NCBI GenBank assembly: GCA_030066195.1
Contig: JASJCB010000028.1
Coordinates: 1-51,038, forward strand
Length of the DNA: 51,038 nucleotides
Source: Acidobacteriota bacterium
GTDB lineage: Bacteria > Acidobacteriota > Holophagae > Acanthopleuribacterales > Acanthopleuribacteraceae
Direction: 5' to 3'
How positions within the stretch are numbered: the first letter of the stretch is position 1; every line of letters starts with the position of its first letter. Under the pieces are notes generated by a model. It was not told the origin of the DNA, made no database searches, and saw nothing but the letters and a program-made list of their open reading frames with translations. Positions 1 through 6,938 of the stretch are shown piece by piece. The position numbers and the translations under genes were made by a program.

Positions 1-29
1 TAAAGGGTTCACATTGAAAGTGTCAGTCT

Positions 30-58
30 ACATCCGGCCGGTAAAGCCTGCCGGATGT
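30..58 (-). other. Conserved hairpin after each peptide gene
   Basis: A 9 bp inverted repeat ACATCCGGC / GCCGGATGT around an 11 nt loop lies about 20 nt after the stop codon of copy A. Equivalent hairpins are at 285-313, 534-562 (outer pair changed) and 786-814 (one loop change). There is no T-run after it on the minus strand, so it is not a standard intrinsic terminator. An RNA-processing or stability element between cistrons is a reasonable guess. Confidence 0.6.
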
Positions 59-76
59 GAGGTGAGGCCGTTGGCT

Positions 77-208
77 TCAGGTTTTGTCTGCTTCGATCTT
101 GATGATGCCGCAAGTGCCGGAGCAGAACAGCGAGATGGAAGAACGGCAGTTGACCTCAACCGTGGGGGCTTCTTCTTGAGCAGCTTGAAGTGCGAGTACA
201 GTCAACAT
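77..208 (-). CDS. RiPP precursor-like peptide, copy A (43 aa)
   Basis: ATG at 208-206 follows GGAGAT (221-216) by 7 nt, and TGA is at 79-77. The N-terminal part resembles a leader: MLTVLALQ then an acidic stretch QEEAPTVE. The C-terminal part is a short Cys/Ser/Thr-rich core, NCRSSISLFCSGTC, followed by GIIKIEADKT. The VLALQ segment recalls the hydrophobic LxxLQ leader motif of class III lanthipeptides. The spacing S23-x2-S26-x2-C29 fits the labionin/lanthionine motif of that class, and SISL..C also recalls ring A of nisin. This copy has one extra Ile codon and Val19 instead of Ile. No modifying enzyme is in the window, so the RiPP call is an inference from size, repetition and composition. 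Confidence 0.72.
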   Translation of the reverse strand: MLTVLALQAAQEEAPTVEVNCRSSISLFCSGTCGIIKIEADKT

Positions 209-331
209 ATGTAAAATCTCCAATGATGATAATACGAGGGGCAAGGCCCGCAAGATAAAGGGTTCACATTGAAAGTGTCAGTCTACATCCGGCCGGTAAA
301 GCCTGCCGGATGTGAGATGAGGCCGTTGGCT

Positions 332-460
332 TCAGGTTCTGTCTGCTTCGATCTTGGCGACGCAAGTGCCGGAGCAGAACAGCGAGATGGAAGAACGGCA
401 GTTAATTTCAACCGTGGGGGCTTCTTCTTGAGCAGCTTGAAGTGCAAGTACAGTCAACAT
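332..460 (-). CDS. RiPP precursor-like peptide, copy B (42 aa)
   Basis: Same leader and Shine-Dalgarno as the neighbouring copies, with ATG at 460-458 and TGA at 334-332. The core NCRSSISLFCSGTC is unchanged, but the tail is VAKIEADRT instead of GI(I)KIEADKT. The variation is therefore concentrated after the last cysteine while the ring-forming residues stay fixed. That pattern is common in families of RiPP precursors that share one maturation enzyme. Function as a modified peptide is inferred. Confidence 0.72.
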   Translation of the reverse strand: MLTVLALQAAQEEAPTVEINCRSSISLFCSGTCVAKIEADRT

Positions 461-580
461 ATGTAAAATCTCCAATGATAATACGAGGGGCAAGGCCCGC
501 AAGATAAAGGGTTCACATTGAGAGCGTCAGTCTGCATCCGGCCGGTAAAGCCTGCCGGATGTGAGATGAGGCCGCAGGCT

Positions 581-709
581 TCAGGTTTTGTCTGCTTCGA
601 TCTTGATGCCGCAAGTGCCGGAGCAGAACAGCGAGATGGAAGAACGGCAGTTGATTTCAACCGTGGGGGCTTCTTCTTGAGCAGCTTGAAGTGCAAGTAC
701 GGTCAACAT
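581..709 (-). CDS. RiPP precursor-like peptide, copy C (42 aa)
   Basis: ATG at 709-707 and TGA at 583-581. The Shine-Dalgarno GGAGAT lies 7 nt upstream, as in copies A and B. The peptide has Cys at 21, 29 and 33, Ser at 23, 24, 26 and 30, and Thr at 32, then GIKIEADKT. Compared with copy A it differs by synonymous changes in the leader, Ile for Val at 19 and one codon fewer in the tail. Of the intact copies it is the one closest to the presumed promoter side of the array. Confidence 0.72.
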   Translation of the reverse strand: MLTVLALQAAQEEAPTVEINCRSSISLFCSGTCGIKIEADKT

Positions 710-843
710 ATGTAAAATCTCCAATGATGATAATACGAGGGGCAAGGCCCACAAGATAAAGGGTTCACGTTGAAGGCGTCAGTCTACATCCGGCCGGTTA
801 AGCCTGCCGGATGTGAGATGAGGCCGTTAGTTCCAGGCGCTGT

Positions 844-960
844 CTACCGGGACTTGATGACGCAGGTTCCGGAGCAGAACAGCGAGATGGAAGGACGGGG
901 GTTGGCGCCACACTCAGCTTCGGTAGCTTCGGCGGCTTGAAGTGCTCATACAGTCAACAC
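844..960 (-). pseudogene. Decayed RiPP precursor copy D
   Basis: In the frame matching copies A-C the start codon is GTG, the fifth codon is TGA in place of CTT, and there is no in-frame start downstream. The leader has drifted (ALQAAEATEAE) and Cys21 and Ser23 have both become Pro, yet PSISLFCSGTC survives at positions 23-33 with synonymous changes (GGA, ACC). The frame ends at TAG 846-844 after IKSR. This is the 5'-most unit on the minus strand. It is most likely a dead copy unless translation starts in an unrecognised way. Confidence 0.65.
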
Positions 961-1000
961 TGTATAACCTTCAGTGGTTCGTAAAAAAACGAACTAATTC

Positions 1001-2419
1001 TTTACACAGAAGCCCAAATGATTACCGTGCAGAGGGCGATTAGCGTGGTAATACCTCCATAGCAATGTTTGTAGAAACCTATTGTAGTATCTACTTCGCA
1101 TTTGAGACGACCTACTGACTGAGATACTATCCTTCATGGATATACGTTGTCAGATTTTGTCGCACCCTTTTGCTCAGCCTCTTGTTTGAGGATAGCTATA
1201 ATTTACTTTTTGCTTTTCCAAAAATCAAGTGGAAAATTCATTTAATATTTTATTTTTTTCTTGTAAACACCTCCAGTGGTATGTATCAATGCCTCTTTTG
1301 TTCAAGACAAAACTTACCTGTGAATACCTTCGTATCGGGCGTTTATAATACTGCTTTTGTACGTACACAATAGTGACGTGACATTCTAAGCAAAATGTTT
1401 TAATTTCTGGGGATGATTATTTGCAGGCAGCATTGGATAGAGCTGTCGCAGGGTGACCGCTTTTGTAGCCCGGCATCTCTTCCGGGTACATCACGGAAAG
1501 CAGTCCGTCCGACAACATATTTTGGAGACAAAGGCGCGGATGCGGAGACATCGCGACCCGGGAGCGCTTCAATGCGGGTCTATCTTATTGGTTGTGATGT
1601 TAATCAGGGGTGATCTGGTGGTCGGTACCTGAATCTGTTTTTGATGTAGAAAGGCCCCGGCGTGAGATGTTCCGGGGCTATGAATTCCGGTCCGGTCGTG
1701 TGCTTCCGGCTTGAGTGCAAAGAGAGTTTTCGTGTGTTGTCTTGTAAACGTGTCTGGGTCGACATTTCTGCCGATCGCATGGAGTTTTCAGAGCACAATG
1801 CCCACGCGGAGGTCGTCTCGGATGGGTTGCGTTCAGCAATGATCCGAGCATCTGAATCACGTGATCTTCAGCTCAATGAGAGCAACAAAACTGCTTTGGC
1901 GATTGCGCTCGGCTTAGCCTCCAGTTTTTTAGTTGTTTCTTTGAGTAGTCTTGGACTCTGTCTGTCCAGTTTTCACTTGTCATCGGTTTTCGTTCAGGAA
2001 GTAGGATGTTGAGGGCGAGGTAACGGAAATTTTTTGAAGATTGTGTGGCGTTACTTTCTATCTTCGCACCCAGGTTGCTGGCTCCCCAACCAGTGTGTTG
2101 GGAAGAATTCTCTCACAGTGTAAGGCTTTTGTATAGGGTAAAATTCAAAAAGACGACTTTTTTATCGCTGCAAGTGTCATGTTCTATGGGGGATGGCTGT
2201 GACGATTAAGGCTCCGTTGATTTATAAATTACTGTTGCCGGCTTCGTATCATTGCGATCGAGGAAATGAGACACTTGGAAGAGCTTGATGGTTTTCTAAT
2301 GCCGAAAGGGCTCCCCGACCGGACGCTGCCGCTTGCCACGCGACCTGGTGGTGACGGGTAGGAACAAGCGCTCCCCGAGGGCTGCTTACCCGCTCGGTCG
2401 ATCATCGCCGCGAACGTTT
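1001..2419. other. Stretch without a supported gene
   Basis: Only short ORFs without good start signals or recognisable motifs occur here. Composition changes from AT-rich (about 1170-1400) to mixed. Just left of it, a 6 bp dyad GTTCGT/ACGAAC with an A6 loop sits at 977-994, between this stretch and copy D. A GC-rich hairpin with 7 bp arms (1654-1660 and 1672-1678) could be a weak terminator for minus-strand transcription. The promoter of the minus-strand peptide array is expected in the left part of this stretch, but I cannot place it firmly. Confidence 0.6.
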
Positions 2420-2930
2420 ACGTCGGTTCCATTCCCGGCGACATAACCGGGTTGAAAATGGAAGGGGGGTTCCGTTCTCGGGCAGTGGCATTGTCAAAAT
2501 AAAAAATACAACGCGACGACCGGGGGTCGAACTTTTTATACTTGAAAAAGGAGTTAAGCGCCCGAAAACCGGATGACGAGAATTCGCGAAGCCGTATCTT
2601 TTCCCGAAATTAGCTCCATGAGTCGTCGATTTCACAACTACATCCCTGGTTTGGGGCTTCCTTGGTCGAGAGCCTCGGACGCATTTCCGCAAAAAACAAC
2701 CCGGGTTGAGGTTTCGTTGGGCCCTTTTCCGGGATTGGAAGCACCTCCGGGTCGTTCAGGTAGAACCAATCCCGGGAACGGAGCCGGTCTTCGACCCCGA
2801 ACATGGTCCTGTTCCCGAGAACGGAACCACTCCGACGCGTGTCAACCGGTCCCGTTCTCGGGCAAAAGACCGCTCGGCGTCGATACAAGGGGTCTTTTTG
2901 ACGAAAAAGTTGATGGTTTTTAGCCCACAC
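2420..2930 (-). repeat. Dispersed intergenic element, copy 1 (inverted relative to copy 2)
   Basis: Reading the minus strand here gives the same succession of short phrases as the plus strand at about 49645-50140: a block with TCAACTTTT, then GGTTCCGTTCT, GGGAACGGGAC-like boxes, CTTCCAATCCCGGAAA, AACCC(C)GG followed by a T-run, AGTTGTGAAA and a CGTTGT box. By eye, similarity is roughly 70% with small gaps, spread over about 500 bp. The element is rich in GGGAACGG/CCGTTCTC boxes that form partial dyads. The short ORFs it contains on both strands show no protein-like conservation. It abuts a transposase remnant. Confidence 0.6.
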
Positions 2931-2931
2931 C

Positions 2932-3222
2932 TTGATAATACAATCCAAGGGGGCGATTTTTTCCAAAAACAATGTACCCGTGGTCATCCCGGTCAGCTCA
3001 CGGATCATTGTGCGCGGAGACGCGGGGTTTGCTCGTGAAGCCGTCATGAGTTGGTGCGAGACCAACGAGGTATATTGCGTCTTTGGACTCGCCGGGAACG
3101 CCCGCCTATGGTGCCTTTTAGATAAGCCGATGGAGAAAGCGCGTCGAAGTTTTCAACGGACAGGGGCTTCCGCCACTGTTGGTTATGGTATTCTATCCAA
3201 TGGGAAACAACAGATTTGTTGA
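2932..3222 (+). pseudogene. IS1380-family transposase fragment
   Basis: The translated fragment has RIIVRGDAGFAREAVMSW, CETNEVYCVFGLAGNARL and then a KARRSFQRTGASA segment. These match the catalytic region of IS1380-type DDE transposases, around the second Asp of the motif (RGDSGF) and the following YVFGLA(R/K)N element. Only about 80 residues remain out of a usual ~450, and neither end nor terminal inverted repeats are visible. It is a remnant of a past insertion between the dispersed repeat and the ATPase/TPR pair. Confidence 0.72.
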
Positions 3223-3234
3223 TCGGGGGAACTG

Positions 3235-4509
3235 GTGATCGATTACAATGAGGATTTTCAATTTCCCGTTCAAGACGAATTCGACGCCATGGAAGTGACT
3301 GAACTCGAGTTCGAGATTTCTCCCGATGAAAACAGAGCTTATGTCAATCTGGATGTAATACGGGGTACCGCCTATCGGGAAAAATTACTGAAGATTTTCC
3401 ATATTCGCAACGATCAGTTGGCGAAACCCACCCGCACTTATAAGAAGTTTCTGTTTTCCGGCCACCCCGGATGCGGCAAGACTCTGGAGCTAAGACGTCT
3501 GCATGACTATATCGACCATGAAGACCGCTACACCTCTATCCTCATCGAGTTGGAACAAGACCTCGAAATCGGCACCTTCAAGGCCGAGGATTTCTATATA
3601 TTGCTTATCTCCGCGCTGGCGGGCCGCATGGCCGATCACCAATTTGTCAGTGAGGAATTGAACAAAATCGGCCGAGACTGGTTGAAAGATGAAGAAATCA
3701 TCAAAGAACTGAAACAGAACTATAAAATGGAGGTGGGCGCCGAGACTCAGGCGGGCGCGGGCTTCTTCGGTTTGTTGAAATTGAAAAGCAAGCTGAAGAC
3801 ACTGTTTTCTTATGATTCAATTACCTCGCGCAAGCTGCGGGAAAAAGTGCGGGATAATCCCATGGACCTCATTCGCCGTTTCAACCTGGTCTTGAGTGAG
3901 GCGCGCCGGGTCGTGGGAGATGAGCTTGGTCGCGACCTTCTTTTCATTATGGACGGCAGCGAAAAGATTATCTACGACGTCTACCAGAAACTCTTCGTTC
4001 GCGACGCCCACCTGTTGCGTGCGCTGGAAGCCAATGCCATCTTTTCGATCCCCATCCACGCCTATTTCGACATCACAAATACGCCCCACACCCATTTTTT
4101 CGATTACGACACGCTGCCCATGATTGCGATTAACGACCGGAGCCGGGGGAAACTGGGCGAAATCATAACCAAAAGAATCGATGGAGAGACCTTTTTCACA
4201 GACGGCGTATTGGACTATTGCGTCAACATGTCGGGTGGGTGCCCCCGCCAATTGTTGCGTATCGTCAACCGTTGTCTGGTGGCCAAAACCTCGGAACAGA
4301 TCACCATGAATCAGGCAGAGCTCGCTTGTAGGGATTTGGGTCAACAAATGCGAGACTTGTTGCGATCGGAGCATTTGGACATTCTACGAAACGGCCGGTT
4401 TGACACCGCCGATCCCATGGTCTTGGATATGCTCTACCAACTCGTTATTTTGAAGTATAACGGCAAGCGGAAGATCAACCCGTTGATCGACAGGCCCGAG
4501 TTTCTCTGA
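3235..4509 (+). CDS. P-loop ATPase, STAND/AAA-like, first gene of a coupled pair
   Basis: This 424 aa protein has a Walker A motif GHPGCGKT at residues 76-83 and a hydrophobic strand ending in Asp, DLLFIMDGSEK (about 234-244), as Walker B. A helical region around 'SGGCPRQLLRIVNRCL' resembles the sensor/winged-helix part of AAA and STAND ATPases. No signal peptide or membrane segment is seen, so it is probably cytosolic. The GTG start at 3235 is supported by GGGGGA 4 nt upstream. The stop overlaps the next gene's start (TGATG), so the two are translationally coupled and probably work together, perhaps as sensor/switch proteins. The exact role is unknown; a defence function is possible but unproven. 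Confidence 0.75.
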   Translation: MIDYNEDFQFPVQDEFDAMEVTELEFEISPDENRAYVNLDVIRGTAYREKLLKIFHIRNDQLAKPTRTYKKFLFSGHPGCGKTLELRRLHDYIDHEDRYTSILIELEQDLEIGTFKAEDFYILLISALAGRMADHQFVSEELNKIGRDWLKDEEIIKELKQNYKMEVGAETQAGAGFFGLLKLKSKLKTLFSYDSITSRKLREKVRDNPMDLIRRFNLVLSEARRVVGDELGRDLLFIMDGSEKIIYDVYQKLFVRDAHLLRALEANAIFSIPIHAYFDITNTPHTHFFDYDTLPMIAINDRSRGKLGEIITKRIDGETFFTDGVLDYCVNMSGGCPRQLLRIVNRCLVAKTSEQITMNQAELACRDLGQQMRDLLRSEHLDILRNGRFDTADPMVLDMLYQLVILKYNGKRKINPLIDRPEFL

Positions 4510-5903
4510 TGACCCGCTCTTGGACCGAAGCCCAGGAAGACCAGTTCCGTCAGTTGAGCAAGGTTCTTAACGAGCGCCGGAAGAAACCCACGGTCGTGTT
4601 CATCGAGTTCGATAATCCGGACACTCGCTCTCGGGTCTATTCGCGATTGGAGCGCGATCTGGCATGGCATAGCCACCACATTATCGACCTGGGCTCTGAA
4701 ATGGTCGTCTCTCCTGTGAAGTCGATTTCCGAGCGGCTGAAGCAACCCTTGCCCGACAACAGCCTGGTTCATGTATTCGGTTTGGAAAACAGTATGTTCA
4801 CCTTACTTTACGACAAGTTCACCAATCATGAACTGACGGGACAGATCAACTTCGAGCGCGGCAAGTATTGGAAATTTCCGTTCAGCATCCTCATTTGGAC
4901 AGACCAGCACACCATCAAACAAATCAAGCTACATGCCGTGGACTTTTGGAGTTGGATCACTTACTTTTTCAGCTTTACGGGTTCAGAACCAACCTATCTC
5001 CCGGCAGCAGATCTCTTCCAAAATCGGGATTTCGGTTGGGGAGCGAACCCCTATACCATGCAAAGAGTGCGCAGTCTCGAAGCCTTTGCCGCCCAATTGG
5101 AAGAAGACCATCACGATCAATGGACCGATCGTTCGCTGCTGACCAAGGTGAACACCTTGATTTTGCTGGGTGAAGCCTATGCCTCAATCGATATGGGTGA
5201 TGCGGCTGTCAGGAAACTCGAAGAGGCCGGCCGTATTTTAGACCGGAATTCTCTACATGCCCCGATCACACGATTTTCCTACCATGCCACCTATGGACGC
5301 ATTTTGAGGAGTATTGGAGAGAGGGAGCGAGCCACCGCTTTTCTGGAGGTCGCAGCAACCGAGGCTCAAGAACTCAATATTCGAGAGGAGGTTGCCAAAA
5401 TCAACCTGGAGCTCGCCCGGCAAGCCATGCAAAACGGGGATGTAGAAAAAGCGACTTCTTTTATGACCGTGGTCGGACCTGAAGACAAGCAAAAGTTCAG
5501 CGAGGAGTCGCATTATCTGGATGCTTGGATTTCGGTTGCCCGGGGAAGGTACTCAGAAGCGATCGAACATCTTCGGAAAATGTTGGACGTGGTAGGCGAT
5601 AACTCTGTCACCAGGCTATGGGTGCTCAATTCCCTGGCCATATCCTATACCGCCTTGGAGCGTTTTCGCGATGCAGAAGACTTTATGATTCAAGCGCTTG
5701 ACGTCGCCGAACAGCTATCTGATGGTGATGTTGCCAGGCAGCACCTGACTTTAGGTCTCTACTTTGAGGAGAGAAAAGACCTGAATAAGGCGCGAACCCA
5801 TTTGGAAAAAGCCCGGTCCGGCTTGATGAACCAGGGAGATTCGGAGGACCTGACGTCGGCCACAGAAGCCATCGAGCGGTTGGACAAGGAGTTGGGCCAA
5901 TAG
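4509..5903 (+). CDS. TPR-repeat protein coupled to the P-loop ATPase
   Basis: 464 aa. Residues 1-160 form a globular domain with a hydrophobic strand (TVVFIEFDNPDTR), then a VHVFGLENS segment, FPFSILIWTD and DFWSWITYFFSF. This layout is typical of the domain that often precedes tetratricopeptide repeats in bacterial STAND-associated proteins. From about 200 to the end there are helical repeats of about 34-40 residues with TPR-like Ala/Gly/Leu spacing (LGEAYASIDMGDAA, LNSLAISYTALERFRDAE, LTLGLYFEERKDLNKA). TPRs usually bind partner proteins. The ATG overlaps the upstream TGA by one base. I infer a two-protein split version of the ATPase-TPR architecture. Confidence 0.75.
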   Translation: MTRSWTEAQEDQFRQLSKVLNERRKKPTVVFIEFDNPDTRSRVYSRLERDLAWHSHHIIDLGSEMVVSPVKSISERLKQPLPDNSLVHVFGLENSMFTLLYDKFTNHELTGQINFERGKYWKFPFSILIWTDQHTIKQIKLHAVDFWSWITYFFSFTGSEPTYLPAADLFQNRDFGWGANPYTMQRVRSLEAFAAQLEEDHHDQWTDRSLLTKVNTLILLGEAYASIDMGDAAVRKLEEAGRILDRNSLHAPITRFSYHATYGRILRSIGERERATAFLEVAATEAQELNIREEVAKINLELARQAMQNGDVEKATSFMTVVGPEDKQKFSEESHYLDAWISVARGRYSEAIEHLRKMLDVVGDNSVTRLWVLNSLAISYTALERFRDAEDFMIQALDVAEQLSDGDVARQHLTLGLYFEERKDLNKARTHLEKARSGLMNQGDSEDLTSATEAIERLDKELGQ

Positions 5904-5986
5904 CTAAATGGACCTACCCCGATTTACCGGACAGCGAGCTAAGCAACGTTTGCCTGCGGAATTCTCTCGTATTCGGTCGGTATCCC

Positions 5987-6529
5987 CTAGCCGATGCTTG
6001 AGTGGCGTTCGTACCTTCCTTTTTGAGGGATCAACTTGCGGTATTTTCCACCGCTCAATACGAACCAGTCCAGGATACGATCGTCCTGCGGGTCCGGGTA
6101 GATCAGCAGGAACTCGGGAATACCGTGGAGCTCATTGAGTTGAAACATCTTGACGGTATCTTTTTCCATCTTGGCCCTACTGGTGCCGGAGACGATTTCT
6201 CCTACAAGGACCACTTCTTGAAATACGGCGGCGGCGGGGTTCTTTGACTTCAAGATGGTGATATCGGGTAAGTAGACTTTTTTCTTGGTATTAACCTTCT
6301 CCCAATAACAAACGGGGCAGTCGGAAAGAAGTTTATAACCGGCCTTTTCGGCCATGTGCCCGATTAAATACAGCTGATTGTAAACCGTTTCGAAATGGGT
6401 TTCCCCCTGGGGTACATCTAACTCCTCATCGTAATAGGGGATATATAATTCAGCAAAATCTTTATGGATTACCGGCTCGATGGGCGGCAGGGAATAGCCG
6501 GAATCGATTTGCAATAGGGAAGAACTCAA
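5987..6529 (-). CDS. Uma2 family (DUF820) PD-(D/E)XK nuclease-like protein
   Basis: 180 aa from a TTG start at 6529-6527, chosen because AGGAGG (6541-6536) sits 6 nt upstream; the frame stays open another 61 codons into the neighbouring intergenic hairpin. Family features are an N-terminal amphipathic region, FETVYNQLYLIGHMAEKAGYK, KKVYLPDITILK (the PDI/PDV motif with catalytic Asp) and VVLVGEIVSGTSRAKMEKD (the ExxSxSt..D..K element, E then conserved Lys/Asp), followed by PEFLLIYPDP. Uma2 proteins are often multicopy and of unclear role. It is convergent with the TPR gene and lies just downstream of a lanthipeptide-like precursor on the same strand. Confidence 0.82.
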   Translation of the reverse strand: MSSSLLQIDSGYSLPPIEPVIHKDFAELYIPYYDEELDVPQGETHFETVYNQLYLIGHMAEKAGYKLLSDCPVCYWEKVNTKKKVYLPDITILKSKNPAAAVFQEVVLVGEIVSGTSRAKMEKDTVKMFQLNELHGIPEFLLIYPDPQDDRILDWFVLSGGKYRKLIPQKGRYERHSSIG

Positions 6530-6583
6530 GTGCCGCCTCCTGAAATCATCATCAGCCGATGGAAACCCATTTGTCAATCGATA

Positions 6584-6613
6584 ACAAGGCGAGGAAAACC
6601 TTCCCCGCCTTGT
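6584..6613 (-). terminator. Hairpin between the lanthipeptide-like gene and Uma2
   Basis: The inverted repeat ACAAGGCG (6584-6591) / CGCCTTGT (6606-6613) has an inner AGG-AAAA-CCT. It follows the 47 aa precursor gene by about 10 nt on the minus strand. The downstream bases are only partly T-rich (TTATCG), so it may attenuate rather than end transcription into Uma2. Confidence 0.5.
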
Positions 6614-6623
6614 CCTAAGGTTT

Positions 6624-6767
6624 TTATTCGCAGCACCTAGAGAGGCCAAAGTCGGTGACGCAATCACGCCAGGCGGTGTTGCTATTGTTGCCTCCGCCGT
6701 TGACAACCTCACCTCGGGTTAGGAAGCTCTTGATCTTCAGGTCGTTTAACTTAAGTCGCTCTTTCAT
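6624..6767 (-). CDS. Pinensin-like class I lanthipeptide precursor (47 aa)
   Basis: The ATG at 6767-6765 is preceded by GGAGGA (6776-6771) with a 3 nt gap. The N-terminus MKERLKLNDLKIKSFLT matches the leader known from pinensin-type lanthipeptide precursors (consensus KLNLNDLKVxSFVT). A Gly/Asn-rich hinge (VVNGGGNNSN) separates it from a C-terminal core with two Thr, one Ser and three Cys: T31, C36, T38, S43, C45, C46. In known systems a LanB-type dehydratase and a LanC cyclase recognise this leader. Neither is in the window, so either the enzymes act in trans or the gene is orphaned. The leader match is seen directly; modification is inferred. Confidence 0.78.
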   Translation of the reverse strand: MKERLKLNDLKIKSFLTRGEVVNGGGNNSNTAWRDCVTDFGLSRCCE

Positions 6768-6873
6768 GAATCCTCCATGGATGAAATGTTCTGTTGTGTG
6801 CAACAGTGACCTCAAGATAGCGCGAGCGCCGAAACAAGTCAATCCACGGGAGTGCGGCAGGCCGAACGCGGAA

Positions 6874-6910
6874 AAGCCGTTGGAGTACGGCCCTGTAACT
6901 CCAACGGCTT
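6874..6910 (-). terminator. Intrinsic terminator of the MauG-like gene
   Basis: A 13 bp perfect stem (6874-6886 paired with 6898-6910, AAGCCGTTGGAGT) has an 11 nt loop. On the minus strand it is followed by a short T-run (GGCTTTTCC). It lies about 30 nt after the stop codon of the cytochrome gene. Confidence 0.8.
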
Positions 6911-6938
6911 CCCTTCGCGTTTACCTCCGCGTGTAGGG

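Larger units (their letters stand above)
1..1000 (-). repeat. Four tandem ~252 bp units carrying a small-peptide gene
   Basis: Units begin at about 1, 256, 505 and 757, giving periods of 255, 249 and 252 bp, all multiples of three. Units 1-3 are almost identical and unit 4 is diverged. Each unit, read on the minus strand, has a leader with a GGAGAT Shine-Dalgarno, a 42-43 codon ORF and then a 9 bp stem hairpin. Differences among units 1-3 fall mostly in third codon positions of the minus-strand frame (CTC/CTT, GAG/GAA, ACT/ACC, ATT/ATC), which indicates the coding strand. The array starts exactly at the window edge, so more copies may lie to the left. Confidence 0.93.

Noticed and set aside
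14..715. 65-66 aa plus-strand ORFs in the tandem repeats
   Set aside because: They start at TTG without a Shine-Dalgarno, and differences among copies are nonsynonymous in that frame, while the opposite frame shows silent changes and strong ribosome sites.
994..1137. 47 codon minus-strand ORF upstream of peptide copy D
   Set aside because: It starts at ATG 1137 but has no Shine-Dalgarno, no leader/core pattern and no similarity to the repeated peptides.
1170..2012. ORFs of 60-116 aa in the left intergenic region
   Set aside because: No convincing ribosome site, no motif, and an unstable composition; mostly GTG/TTG starts by chance.
2402..3065. Several overlapping ORFs of 96-151 aa
   Set aside because: They lie in the dispersed repeat, overlap on both strands, and the second copy of the repeat does not preserve these frames without interruptions.
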